From positions 7,750,001 through 7,814,000 of the forward strand of contig CM077596.1 in NCBI GenBank assembly GCA_039654915.1: a stretch of 64,000 nucleotides of DNA, written 5' to 3'. Positions 8,859 to 18,900 of the stretch are shown piece after piece; positions within the stretch are counted from its first letter, which is position 1, and the number at the start of each line of letters is the position of its first letter. This DNA comes from Aquilaria yunnanensis (lineage: Eukaryota > Streptophyta > Magnoliopsida > Malvales > Thymelaeaceae). Under the pieces are notes generated by a model that searched no databases, had not been told where the DNA came from, and worked only from the letters and a program-made list of their open reading frames with translations. The translations under genes and the position numbers were made by a program.

Positions 8859-9407
8859 CTATAAGTCGGGGATTTGCTTCCCATCCAGTTTTCTCACAAA
8901 CTGGCAAACAGGGTCATTAAAAGTTAGATTTCCAAGACTGTAACGATCCTGTTCTTTACGGAAAGTCCACCATAAATCCATAATTTCCCATTGCACTATT
9001 TCACAAGAATGTGTTTCAAAAGTTAATAGGATATCATCCAAAGATTCCTTACGCAGGCCATTCTTGATGAATTTTCTTTTATCTTCATGATTTCTGGAGA
9101 TGTATCCTAAAAAGCGACATTTAGTATTACAATTCCATCGTCCACATTTATGACAGACACCAAGCCTCTTTGCTCTTCGCTTTTTGGCATAAGCGCTTTT
9201 ACCAAAGCCGGGCATACGGGGAAAGAACGCTTCTGGAACTTCACCAGCTGAACGAACCTTAGCTTCAATTAGCCACCGCACATTGTCAGGAATGCCTTTG
9301 TGCATAAAGACTCTAATCCTTTCACATCTAGCTTGGTAAATCATTTTAAGAACATTTATTGGGATGGAAGGAAAGTATTTTCGCATGGCGGAAAGAGTAG
9401 AATCCAT
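8859..9407 (-). CDS. Virus-like four-cysteine nucleic-acid-binding protein, copy A3
   Basis: 182 residues, same domain order as its neighbours: N-terminal helical segment, basic AKKRRAKR, C85-x2-C88-x4-C93-x3-C97 (CHKCGRWNCNTKC), then the conserved C-terminal part ending QIPDL. The whole gene is open. A small overlapping frame at 8704-8907 is the frame-shifted reading of the conserved gene end plus spacer. The unit repeats at about 0.8 kb (starts 11006, 10211, 9407, 8642), so the array grew by tandem duplication of gene plus spacer. No counterpart of this middle copy exists in B. Confidence 0.8.
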   Translation of the reverse strand: MDSTLSAMRKYFPSIPINVLKMIYQARCERIRVFMHKGIPDNVRWLIEAKVRSAGEVPEAFFPRMPGFGKSAYAKKRRAKRLGVCHKCGRWNCNTKCRFLGYISRNHEDKRKFIKNGLRKESLDDILLTFETHSCEIVQWEIMDLWWTFRKEQDRYSLGNLTFNDPVCQFVRKLDGKQIPDL

Positions 9408-9512
9408 TGATAAAAGAAGAATTTGAGAGAAGAGATGAAGAAATCAGTTATTGTAGGAAACTGAGAGTCAGAGAGTATTGCATCCGCTACTTAACCGGAA
9501 AGAAGAACACGC

Positions 9513-9519
9513 ATTTATA
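9513..9519 (-). promoter_or_regulatory. TATA box upstream of zinc-finger gene A3
   Basis: TATAAAT on the minus strand within TTTCATCGCTATAAATGCGT, 106 bases before the ATG at 9407. The intervening leader is C/T-rich. Confidence 0.5.
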
Positions 9520-9662
9520 GCGATGAAAGGATAACGTGTTAATTACGCTTACAGGAACAAGTATATTAAAAGAAAAGACAAATGACAGCTTATATGTACA
9601 GGAATCATGACCGTGGCTCTCATCTTCCCCTGATTTATGTCCAGTAATGGCTTCAATGCCAT

Positions 9663-10211
9663 CTATAAGTCGGGGATTTGCTTCCCATCCAGTTTTCTTA
9701 CAAACTGACAAACAGGATCGTTTAAAGTCACATTCCCAAGACTGTAACGGTTTCGTTCTTTATGGTAAGTCCTCCATAAACTGATAATTTCACCTTGCAC
9801 TTTTCCACAAGAATGCGTTTCAAGAGTCTCTTGGATATCTTCCAGAGATTCCTTACGCAGGCCATTCTTAATGAATTTTCTTTTATCTTCACGATTTATG
9901 GAGATGTATCCTAAAGAGCGACATTTAGTAATACAATTCCATCGCCCACATTTATAACACACGCCTAGTCTCTTTGCTCTTCGCCTTTTGGCATAACGGC
10001 TTTTACCTAAACCGGGCATGCGGGGCATAAATGCATCTGGAACTTCACCCGCCAGACGGACCTTAGCTTCAATTATCCACTGCACATTATCGGGAATGCC
10101 TTTGCGTGTAAAAACTCTGATTCTTTCACATCTAGCAAGGTAGATCTTTTTAAGGACTTTTATTGGAAAGGAAGGAAAGTATTTTCGCAGTGCAGAAAGA
10201 GTAGAATCCAT
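9663..10211 (-). CDS. Virus-like four-cysteine nucleic-acid-binding protein, copy A2
   Basis: 182 residues with the same layout; the basic patch is AKRRRAKR and the cysteine cluster CYKCGRWNCITKC. Closest to A3 in sequence. No frameshift or stop. Function is inferred only from resemblance to the small basic Cys-rich nucleic-acid-binding proteins of carlavirus-like viruses. An alternative is an unrelated plant zinc-finger protein that converged on the same pattern; a profile search would decide. Confidence 0.8.
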   Translation of the reverse strand: MDSTLSALRKYFPSFPIKVLKKIYLARCERIRVFTRKGIPDNVQWIIEAKVRLAGEVPDAFMPRMPGLGKSRYAKRRRAKRLGVCYKCGRWNCITKCRSLGYISINREDKRKFIKNGLRKESLEDIQETLETHSCGKVQGEIISLWRTYHKERNRYSLGNVTLNDPVCQFVRKLDGKQIPDL

Positions 10212-10291
10212 TGATGAGAGAAGAATTTGAGAGAAGAGGGAAATGAATCAGTTATTGAAGGAAACTTAGATAACCGACTGGAAGAACATGC

Positions 10292-10298
10292 ATTTATA
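10292..10298 (-). promoter_or_regulatory. TATA box upstream of zinc-finger gene A2
   Basis: TATAAAT on the minus strand within TTTCATCGCTATAAATGCAT, 81 bases before the ATG at 10211. Same context as the box of A3. Confidence 0.5.
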
Positions 10299-10457
10299 GC
10301 GATGAAATGGATAACGTGTCGATTACACTTACGGGAGCAAATACATTATTAAAAGAAAAATGGAAAATTTTAAATATGATAAATTGTATGTACAGTGATT
10401 GTGACTGTGGCTCACATCTTCCACTGGTTTTACGTCCAGTAACGGGATTAATGGCTT

Positions 10458-11006
10458 CTATGAGTCGAGGATTTGCTTCCCATCCAGTTTTCTTACAAGC
10501 TGACAAATAGGGTCGTTTAATGTCAGATTCCCGGGACTGTATCGTTCTCGTTCTTCATGAAAAATGCTCCATAAATCGAGAAGTTCACGTTGCACGGATC
10601 CACAAGAATGCGTCTCAAGAGTCAATTGGAGATCATCCAATGAGTCCTTACTCAGGCCATTCTTAATGAATCGTATTTTATCTTCTCGATTATCAGAGAT
10701 CATCCCTAAAGAACGACATTTAGTATTACAGGTCCAGCGTCCGCATTTATGACAGACGCCTAGTCTCCTCGCTCTTCGTTTTTTGGCATAAGAGCTTTTG
10801 CCTACACCAGGCATGTGAGACACAAATGCCTCTGGGATTTCACCTGCCAGACGAACCTTAGCTTCAATTAACCACCGCACATCTTCAGGGATTCCTTTAT
10901 GCATCAGAGCTCTTAATCGTTCACAGCGAACTTGGTAGATCTTTTTGAGGATGTTCATTGGGAGAGAAGGAAAATATTTTCGCAAGGCAGAAAAAGTAGG
11001 ATCCAT
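10458..11006 (-). CDS. Virus-like four-cysteine nucleic-acid-binding protein, copy A1
   Basis: 182 residues; first gene of the array after integrase. The basic patch is AKKRRARR and the cluster CHKCGRWTCNTKC. It is the most diverged of the four and pairs with B1 (52139-52687) rather than with A2-A4. It differs from B1 at about 23 residues, but both keep the exact length, all four cysteines and the basic patch. I see no canonical TATA box in its upstream region, where sequence ending in a CCGGTTAAG motif and a C/T-rich leader are shared with the other copies. Confidence 0.8.
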   Translation of the reverse strand: MDPTFSALRKYFPSLPMNILKKIYQVRCERLRALMHKGIPEDVRWLIEAKVRLAGEIPEAFVSHMPGVGKSSYAKKRRARRLGVCHKCGRWTCNTKCRSLGMISDNREDKIRFIKNGLSKDSLDDLQLTLETHSCGSVQRELLDLWSIFHEERERYSPGNLTLNDPICQLVRKLDGKQILDS

Positions 11007-12302
11007 TTTCTAGGAGAAAGTAAAAGAAAGGAGGGAGGAAATGATCAGTTATTATGGGCAACTGAGAGAACCGACTTGAGAGTCACGGAGTACCGTATCC
11101 GCCGCTTAACCGGAAAAGTGAATCCTACTTTATTTTGATGTGATAGATATTCCATCCAGCTGACGTCGATTCAGTCCTTGATTATTGAATCCATTGTCCG
11201 CTTTTGACGAATTTTCAACGACAATATTTCTTGATGTCTGCCTTATCTTTGACGATAGCTATCACTCATCTTGGATGCTGCTAAGCTGGCATCAATTCTG
11301 TTCTTTTAGGTGTAGCCTCAATTGCCAGGCTTTTGACGATATTGTATGCTTTATCCTTGGATTCCTGATGGGGCTGGGTCCAGCGTATTAGCTATGCGTC
11401 CAATTAGTAAGAGCTGATGTCATTAAGATCTCAGCTTATACTGCTGCAATCATGCTGCGGACATGCTTTTCATTTGATCCCTGTTATGTAAAAGCCATGC
11501 ATGCATGATGTGAAATGCATGAATGCAAGGCATGTGTAACTGATGTTTTTTTTTTTTTTTTTTAATCTAGCTCTTCATGTCTTTGCTTTACTTTACTGGA
11601 TCTTCTTTGTGATTTCCTTCTCGGACTATTATTGAATCTCTTTATGCTTTCCAGCTGTTGTCCATTGTCTCAAAAGCCCAACTCTGTTCAAAAATCCTCT
11701 TTCCTTGCCTTATTTTTGAATTTTGACCTCAATTTTCTTTAATGCCCGCCTCATATTTTATGCTTCTCTGGATAATTGTCCCTGTTGAAATATTCGTGAG
11801 CATGATTCTTTCCTGCTGACATAGACATGTTAAGACTTCTAAAATGATCATTCAGGCTACCACCAAGGCTATCTCCCAAAGATTTGTTACTCCTTCTTCT
11901 TTGTTAGCCTATGTTCTGTGCTGCTCGCAAAGCAGGACCTCAATCTTACCTGTTTTAATTCACAAAGCTTATCAAAGTAATCTACGGTCTTTGTTTTTTT
12001 CTAAGTTTTAATTATTACTATTCTTCCTTCAAAAGTCACAATTTATTGCACACTTAAGGCTAGTAGGAATGTGAGATTTGAAGGAAAAGAACTGGATAGA
12101 AGCGACTTTAGCATTTTGAACGTGAGAATCTAAGGTAAGTTAAAGAGAATTGGCTTTTATTTATGGGTAAAAGAATATGAAAATCTTAGGTACAGATAGA
12201 TAATGAAAGTGTAAGGGAAGAAAGCTCTCTTTGACAACTTTGATCAAATAAACTTTGGTAACCCTGTATCCACTTCTCCCCTTCTGTTCGAAAATTTCTT
12301 CA
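11007..12302 (-). other. Non-coding spacer between integrase and cargo genes
   Basis: About 1.3 kb without a convincing reading frame. It includes a diverged repeat with GATTATTGAATCCATTG and GACGATAT motifs, which is present two to three times in the B counterpart (52850-53220). A poly-T run lies at about 11547-11563. The only likely function is the leader or promoter of the first zinc-finger gene. Confidence 0.5.
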
Positions 12303-13466
12303 TTATGCAAAGTATTTCTTTACTGCATCCGAATTTACTGGCTTCGGTAATTCTCGTCCATCCATTTCTGTCAGAATTAGTGCCCCTCCTGAAAATGCTT
12401 TCTTCACGACATATGGCCCGTCATAATTTGGTGTCCATTTTCCTCTTGAATCATGTTGCATGGGTAAAATTTTCTTGAGCACTATGTCACCTTCGTGAAA
12501 TTGTCGTGGGCGAACCTTTTTGTTGTAAGCACGAATCATCCTTCTTTGATAAAGTTGCCCATGGCAGAGGGCTATCATTCTTCTTTCATCAATTAGATTT
12601 AATTGCTCGTATCTAGCTTTGACCCATTCTGCTTCTCCTAATTGAGTATCCATTAGTACCCTTAATGAAGGAATTTCAACTTCGATAGGCAATACAGCCT
12701 CCATACCGTATACCAGAGAAAAAGGTGTTGCTCCAGTAGAAGTACGGGTAGAAGTTCTATAAGCATGCAGTGCAAAAGGTAACATCTCATGCCAGTCCTT
12801 GTAAGTGACGATCATCTTTTCAACAATTCTCTTGATATTTTTATTGGCCGCTTCTACTGCACCATTCATCATCGGTCGATAAGGTGCTGAATTGAGATGC
12901 TTGATTTTGAATTGCCGGCACAAAGTCTGCATCATTGCATTATTCAGGTTCGTGGCATTGTCTGAGATGATACACTCTGGCGGTCCATAGCGACAAATGA
13001 TTTCTTTCTTAATGAACCGGCATACCACCTTTTGAGTTACGCTTGCATAAGACACAGCTTCTACCCATTTAGTAAAGTAGTCAATTGCAACTAGGATGAA
13101 TTTGTGACCATTGGAAGCTTTAGGGGTAATCGCTCCAATAACATCGATTCCCCACATGGCAAAAGGCCAAGGTATTGCTGTTACATTAAGAGGAACAGGT
13201 GGAGCTTGGATCTTGTTGGCATATATTTGGCATTTGTGACATTTTCTTACGTGATTGACGCAATCACTTTCCAATGTGAGCCAATAGTAACCAGCCCTCA
13301 TTATTTGTCTTGCCATAGTATGACCACTAGTGTGTGCTCCACATATTCCAGAATGAACTTCTTCCATGATCTTTCGTGCTTCATGAGTATCTACACAGCG
13401 AAGTAGCATCGAGTCTGGGGTTTTCTTGTAAAGTATGTCTAGGTTTAAAAGAAAACCCATTGACAA
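12303..13466 (-). CDS. Integrase part of pol (element A)
   Basis: 387 residues open. An HHCC zinc-binding region (about residues 38-79, ending CHKC) is followed by the catalytic core with D108 (GIDVIG), D169 (SDNATN) and E205 (NGAVEAAN). The D169-E205 gap holds exactly 35 residues, as in the DD35E signature. A C-terminal region carries the GPYVV-type motif found in Ty3/gypsy integrases. It catalyses insertion of the cDNA. It is in the same frame as the RT-RNase H ORF and separated from it only by a TGA at 13470-13472, so the two were one polyprotein; the frame enters at TTG, not ATG. The TGA stands where an Arg codon is expected, consistent with CGA to TGA. Confidence 0.93.
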   Translation of the reverse strand: MSMGFLLNLDILYKKTPDSMLLRCVDTHEARKIMEEVHSGICGAHTSGHTMARQIMRAGYYWLTLESDCVNHVRKCHKCQIYANKIQAPPVPLNVTAIPWPFAMWGIDVIGAITPKASNGHKFILVAIDYFTKWVEAVSYASVTQKVVCRFIKKEIICRYGPPECIISDNATNLNNAMMQTLCRQFKIKHLNSAPYRPMMNGAVEAANKNIKRIVEKMIVTYKDWHEMLPFALHAYRTSTRTSTGATPFSLVYGMEAVLPIEVEIPSLRVLMDTQLGEAEWVKARYEQLNLIDERRMIALCHGQLYQRRMIRAYNKKVRPRQFHEGDIVLKKILPMQHDSRGKWTPNYDGPYVVKKAFSGGALILTEMDGRELPKPVNSDAVKKYFA

Positions 13467-13469
13467 TCT

Positions 13470-15701
13470 TCATAGAAATTTCTTGTCATTTTCTGATACT
13501 TCTGGTGGATATACTCTTTCTTGGAGGTATTTCTTGATATCGTGATACCAAGGCTTTCCATCCAATTCTTCTTCGATGCTCATGCAATAAGCTGGAGAAT
13601 CTATTATTCTCATCTCGAACACAGGAGTATGCTCGGGGTCACTGATCTTGTACATAGCAGCCAAAGTAGCTAAAGCATCCGGTATTTGATTATCTTCCCT
13701 TGGAAGATGATGGAAGCTTATACTGTTGAATTTTCGAGCCAAGTCTAGTATGAGCTTTTGGTAAGGGATCAATTTTGAATCCCTTGTCTCCCATTCTCCA
13801 TTGATTTGATATATGACTAATGCAGAATCCCCATAAACTCGGAGATCTCGCACTTTCAATTCCAGTGCCATTTGGAGTCCCATAGCACATGCCTCATACT
13901 CTACTATATTGTTGGTACAAGGAAATGTAATTTTTGCTGTAAGAGGGAATTGCTCTCCACTTGGAGAGATGAGTATGGCTCCAATCCCTTGTCCCAAAGC
14001 ATTAGATGCTCCATCGAATGCCATTTTCCATGTTTCATCATCTTTAGAGACTTCCTGTTCTATCGTCATTATATCTCCATCAGGAAACTCCATTTTCATT
14101 GGCTCATAATCATCCAATGCTCTATCAGCCAGATATTCAGCAATCACACTCCCTTTTACAGCCTTTTGGGTGACATACTGTATGTCGTATTCAGACAACA
14201 GCATTTGCCATTTTGCGATCCTGCCTGATAAAGCTGGTTTCTCAAAAATGTACTTAATGGGATCAGTCTTGGAGATTAGCAATGTGGTGTTGTTGAGCAT
14301 GTAGTGTCGTAGTCGGTGTGCTACCCATGCAAGGGCACAACAGGACTTTTCTACTATTGAGTATTTCGCTTCATATGTGGTAAGCTTCTTGCTCAAATAG
14401 TAAATTGCGTGCTCTTTCTTGCCTGTCTCATCACGTTGACCCAATACGGATCCTAATGAAGAATCCTGTATGGATAAATATAGAATCAACGATTCTCCAG
14501 ATCGGGGTGGTACCAAGACTGGTGGATTTGATAGATATTGCTTGATTTTCTCGAATGCTTCTTGGCATTCGTTATTCCACTCGATCGGATTGTTCTTCTT
14601 CAGTGATTTGAAAAGAGGTTCACACTTGGATGTCAATTGTGAAATGAACCTTGCTATGAAGTTGATTCTGCCCAGGAAACTTCTTACTTGTTTTGGAGTC
14701 TTCGGGGGTTGCATTTCTTGTATTGCTTTGACTTTACTCGGGTCAACTCGAATCCCATCCTTGCTGACCATGAAACCCAATAACTTTCCTGAAGAGGCTC
14801 CAAAAATACATTTGGCAGGATTCAACTTCAGTTGATATTTGCAAAGTCTATCGAATAGTTTTCTTAGCACTTTTAGATGCCCCTTAGCAGTGAAAGTTTT
14901 GGCGATCATGTCGTCTACATATACTTCAATTTCTTTATGCATCATGTCATGGAATAATGCAACCATGGCTCTTTGATATGTAACACCAGCATTCTTTAAC
15001 CCAAAAGGCATCACCTTGTAGTAGAAGGTACCCCAAAGGGTTATAAAGGCAGTTTTTATCATATCATCTGGATCAAGTTTGATTTGATTGTATCCAGAGA
15101 AGCCATCCATGAAGGAAAAATAGGAGTTTCCTGCGGTATTATCCACCAGCGTATCAATGTGAGGAAGTGGGAAGTTATCTTTAGGACTGGCTTCGTTCAA
15201 TGGCCGGTAGTCCTGACAAACTCTTAGTTTCCCGCTTTCTTTCTTTTCGACTGGAACAATGTTAACCACCCATTCTGTATATTCAGCGACCCCAAGGAAT
15301 CCTGCATCCCACAGCTTTCGAATCTCATCTTTCACTCTTAAGATTAGATCCGGCTTTAATCTTCGTAACTTTTGTCTGACAGGCTTCGCTCCAGGTTTCA
15401 AGGGTATTTTGTGTAGTACTATGTCTGAGCTTAAGCCAGGCATATCTTGGTATGACCAAGCAAACACATCCACATATTCTTTCAATAAATGGACTAATTC
15501 TTCTTTTTCTTCAGGAGGGAATAAAGTGCCAATCTTGACTTCTTTTACATCCTGACTGTCTCCCAGGTTGAATACCTCAGTTGGTTCTTGACTTGTTGCT
15601 CTTTCTTTTTCATCTCGCTCAATCATTTTTAATAGCTCAGGAGATACTTGAAGATCTTCGTCATCCGAGTCGGTAGTGTTTACAGGATTATCAAAGTTCA
15701 T
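13470..15701 (-). CDS. Reverse transcriptase, RNase H and second (archaeal-type) RNase H (element A)
   Basis: 743 residues. RT motifs include a DGFSGYNQI block and YVDDM (about residue 265). The first RNase H follows (about 385-500). A second RNase H at about 560-690 has the full acidic set: FDGAS, VEYEA, YGDSA and PDALA. The doubled RNase H is diagnostic of the Tat lineage including Ogre. The frame is reached from gag-protease by removing a 199-bp intron; the exon begins at 15732, and the Met near 15701 is an internal codon after splicing. It ends at a TGA (13470-13472) that separates it from integrase. Confidence 0.93.
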   Translation of the reverse strand: MNFDNPVNTTDSDDEDLQVSPELLKMIERDEKERATSQEPTEVFNLGDSQDVKEVKIGTLFPPEEKEELVHLLKEYVDVFAWSYQDMPGLSSDIVLHKIPLKPGAKPVRQKLRRLKPDLILRVKDEIRKLWDAGFLGVAEYTEWVVNIVPVEKKESGKLRVCQDYRPLNEASPKDNFPLPHIDTLVDNTAGNSYFSFMDGFSGYNQIKLDPDDMIKTAFITLWGTFYYKVMPFGLKNAGVTYQRAMVALFHDMMHKEIEVYVDDMIAKTFTAKGHLKVLRKLFDRLCKYQLKLNPAKCIFGASSGKLLGFMVSKDGIRVDPSKVKAIQEMQPPKTPKQVRSFLGRINFIARFISQLTSKCEPLFKSLKKNNPIEWNNECQEAFEKIKQYLSNPPVLVPPRSGESLILYLSIQDSSLGSVLGQRDETGKKEHAIYYLSKKLTTYEAKYSIVEKSCCALAWVAHRLRHYMLNNTTLLISKTDPIKYIFEKPALSGRIAKWQMLLSEYDIQYVTQKAVKGSVIAEYLADRALDDYEPMKMEFPDGDIMTIEQEVSKDDETWKMAFDGASNALGQGIGAILISPSGEQFPLTAKITFPCTNNIVEYEACAMGLQMALELKVRDLRVYGDSALVIYQINGEWETRDSKLIPYQKLILDLARKFNSISFHHLPREDNQIPDALATLAAMYKISDPEHTPVFEMRIIDSPAYCMSIEEELDGKPWYHDIKKYLQERVYPPEVSENDKKFL

Positions 15702-15732
15702 TCTTTCATTGTCATCAAAGAGAGTTTTGGGT

Positions 15733-15931
15733 CTGCATTATCCAGAGAGAAAAGAAAGAGAAGAAAAAAAAAATGGCACGAATGAGATGGATGCAAACTG
15801 GTACTTTATTTACAATGTGCATAAATCACAACTTTATTGGAATAAAAAGCAATAACTAAAAGGTTCACTTAAACAAAGACTACACCCTATTGATTGAACC
15901 TTTCTTTAGGAGGTTTTTACTATTAGATTAC
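15733..15931 (-). other. Ogre-type intron between protease and RT
   Basis: On the minus strand a donor GTAATC starts at 15931, inside the last codon of gag-protease. The acceptor is ...GGATAATGCAG ending at 15733, preceded by about 35 bases of pure pyrimidine-rich sequence. The intron is 199 bp and contains stops in the gag frame. Removing it joins CCA-AA to A-CCC and continues in the RT frame without a shift. Splicing at this place is a known property of Ogre elements. Confidence 0.82.
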
Positions 15932-18900
15932 TTTGGAAAGCTTTCGATTATAACAGGCAGTTCTATCGCCTCCCAATTGTTCAGCACATCCCGTGGGCCA
16001 CAAGGTTGAACAAGCTCCTCCTCTTCAGGTGAATCGCTGATGATTGCCTGAATAGAAAGACTTTCAAAAGACTTGTTGATGTTGATAGTCAGCTTGCCTT
16101 CATTGTCATTTTTTGGAATGAGACCACCACTCACGAACGTTTCGGTGATTTCAGGGATATCCAGATTTCTTTCCTGGAGAGGATGCCCTGTTAATCGTGC
16201 AATCCTCTTTTCTCTCTTTTCAGCTATTGCCTTCATTTTATCATGTCTTGTCGGTGTGAAGCCTAGGCCGTATTTCCCTTCATTTGTGGTGATTTTCAAT
16301 GGTTCTGTGATTCCTTGTAGATCTTGTCCCAGTCCTAACCCCGGTGAGTATCCTCCTTTTATCATGAGTTTGGCAACCATGCGACTTGTTTTAGAGATGC
16401 TAGGAATGGGTTCTTCTCCATATTCGCTGACATAAGCAGCATTGACAATCTCAAAAGACCTGAAGGAACAATCAGGTATATTTTCATTGACTTCGACATA
16501 TTGAGCATCCGCAGGTCTTGATAGCAGGATGTCTTCTTCAGCGAAGACCGTGATTATCTTTCCTTCAATAATGAATTTCATTTTCTGGTGTAATGAAGAA
16601 GGAATTGCTCCGGCCATATGGATCCATGGTCTTCCCAGCAGGCAGGTATAAGATGGACAAATATCCATGACTTGGAATGTGATGTGGAAAAGACAGGGAC
16701 CAATCCCTATTGGTAGCTCTATTTCTCCAACAACATCTCTCTTCGTTCCGTCAAATGCTCGAACAACAATATGACTGTTGTTGAGGTATGATGGGTCTAA
16801 ACCAATCTTATGTAAGGTTTCGAGTGGCATTACATTTAGAGCTGACCCATTGTCGATAAGAACTCTGGCCATAATCCGATCTTTGTATTTAATCGAAATA
16901 TGCAGAGCCTTAGAGTGACCCCTTCCTTCTGCTGGTATCTCATCGTCAGTGAATGTGATGAGATTTTGTGCCGTGATGTTGTTGACAAGGTGGTCAAAGT
17001 TGTTCACGGAGATATCTTGTTCAACATAAGCCTTATTCAGGACTTTGAGAAGAGCTTCTCGATGGGCATCAGAACTTAAGAGTAATGAAAGTATGGAGAT
17101 CTTTGCTGGCAGACGGTTCAACTGCTCCACGATACTGTATTCACTTTGCTTTATGAGTTTGAGAAACTCAGTAGCTTGTTCATCTGTTACTGCTCGAGGC
17201 ATCTCTTGCTCTTTAGATGTGTTAATAGGTCCATTTGCTGGATCCGTAACATTCTTCTCTTGTTGGAGCTTGTTCATTTGCTCGGGAGAATAACACCGAC
17301 CGCTTCTAGTCATGCCCCCAACTTCTAACGGAGTTGATGTGATGTTAGAAGTATAGTCATAGTTCCATGGAACAGTTTTGTCTGATTTGTACGGGAATGG
17401 CTTTGGAACTTGAATTCTTAAAGGCTTGAGAGCAGATTTTGATATTGGAATGACTAGTGGTCTTGGCATGATATTGACTTCTTGTTCTTTAATTATCACA
17501 TTCACGTCATCCTCTTTATCTGACATAAAAACGATGATTTGGGAGGAGTCCATAAGACTTTGTAGACTTTTACGGAATTCTGGGCATTCTTGGATAGAAT
17601 GACTTTTACTGTTATGAAAGTTGCACCACTCCTCATCCTCGACTTCTTTATTTCCAGAAGACTTTCCTATGATAATCCCTTCTTTCACAAGGCATGAATA
17701 TACATGCTTAAGAGGGGTTATGATATCATTGACTGTTTTCTTCATCGGCCAGTATTCTTCCATCATATTGACTGGTTTGGCTTGATGAGGAGGCAATGGA
17801 TTATGAGTGACGTTTGGTTCATCGGAAAAGTCCAACCACTTTGACTCAATTAATTGTTGGACTATACGCTTCAATGCTATGCAATTTTCCAGTCCGTGGC
17901 CCACGGTACCATCATGATATGGGCAATTTATGTTAGGGTCATACCACCTTGGATACGGGGGTTCCAATGGCCTTGTATGGATTGGGCGAATAAGTTGACT
18001 TTCGATGAGTTTTGGATACAGCTCAGTGTAAGTCATGGGAATTGGTGCGAAGATTTCTCTTGGTCTTGGTGCAGGTACTGGAGGAGTTGGAACAGGTGGC
18101 CGTAACTGATTAGGTCTGTTGGGAGGATAATTGTTGGGTCTATTGGGAAGATAATCATTGGGCCTATTGGGAGGATAATCATTGGGCCTATTGGTAGGAT
18201 AATAATTGGGCTTATTGGCAGAATAGGATAGGCGAGGTCCGGTGGCCACAGTGCCCACGAAGGGAATCCCTCTTCCTCTTCCTATTTGTTGTATTTCTTC
18301 ATCTTTTCTTCTGGAAGGTCCTCCTCTTTTCATAGGATCGCTAAAGGATTCAGTAATCTTCCCAGTCCTGATACCATGCTCGATCCTTTCTCCAGACATT
18401 ACTACGTCGGAGAAGTTAGTTGCCGCATTGCCAATAAGTTTGTCATAATATGGGTATTTCAGTGTCTGGACAAATAAAGTGACCATTTCTCTTTCTGTCA
18501 TGGGTGGCTGAACCTGTGCAGCTAAGTCCCTCCACCGCTGCGCATATTCCTTGAAAGTTTCTGGCTTTTTCTTCTCCATGTTTTGGAGAGTTTGGCGATC
18601 CGGAGCCAAGTCCATAACGTGTTTATAGTTGCCGATGAAGGCCTGAGCAAGGTCATTCCAAGTTTTTATGTTCCTTGGACCTTGGCTTAGATACCACTGT
18701 AATGCTGATTTTGTGAGACTTTCCTGAAAAATTGCGATCCACACCTTTTCATCTTTTGTGAGTGGTTGTAGTCTCCTTAGGAACAATGTGATGTGAGTGA
18801 TGGGATCACTCGTTCCATCGTATTTCACGAAATCTGGCACCTTAAAATCTGAAGGGATTACGACGTCTGGCACTAAGCAGAGGTCATCCACCGAGAGAGA

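Noticed and set aside
8704..8907. Small frames overlapping each zinc-finger gene end (also 9487-9711, 10294-10506, 51984-52187)
   Set aside because: They are the shifted reading of the conserved gene end and spacer; they recur because the unit is duplicated and their downstream part is not conserved.
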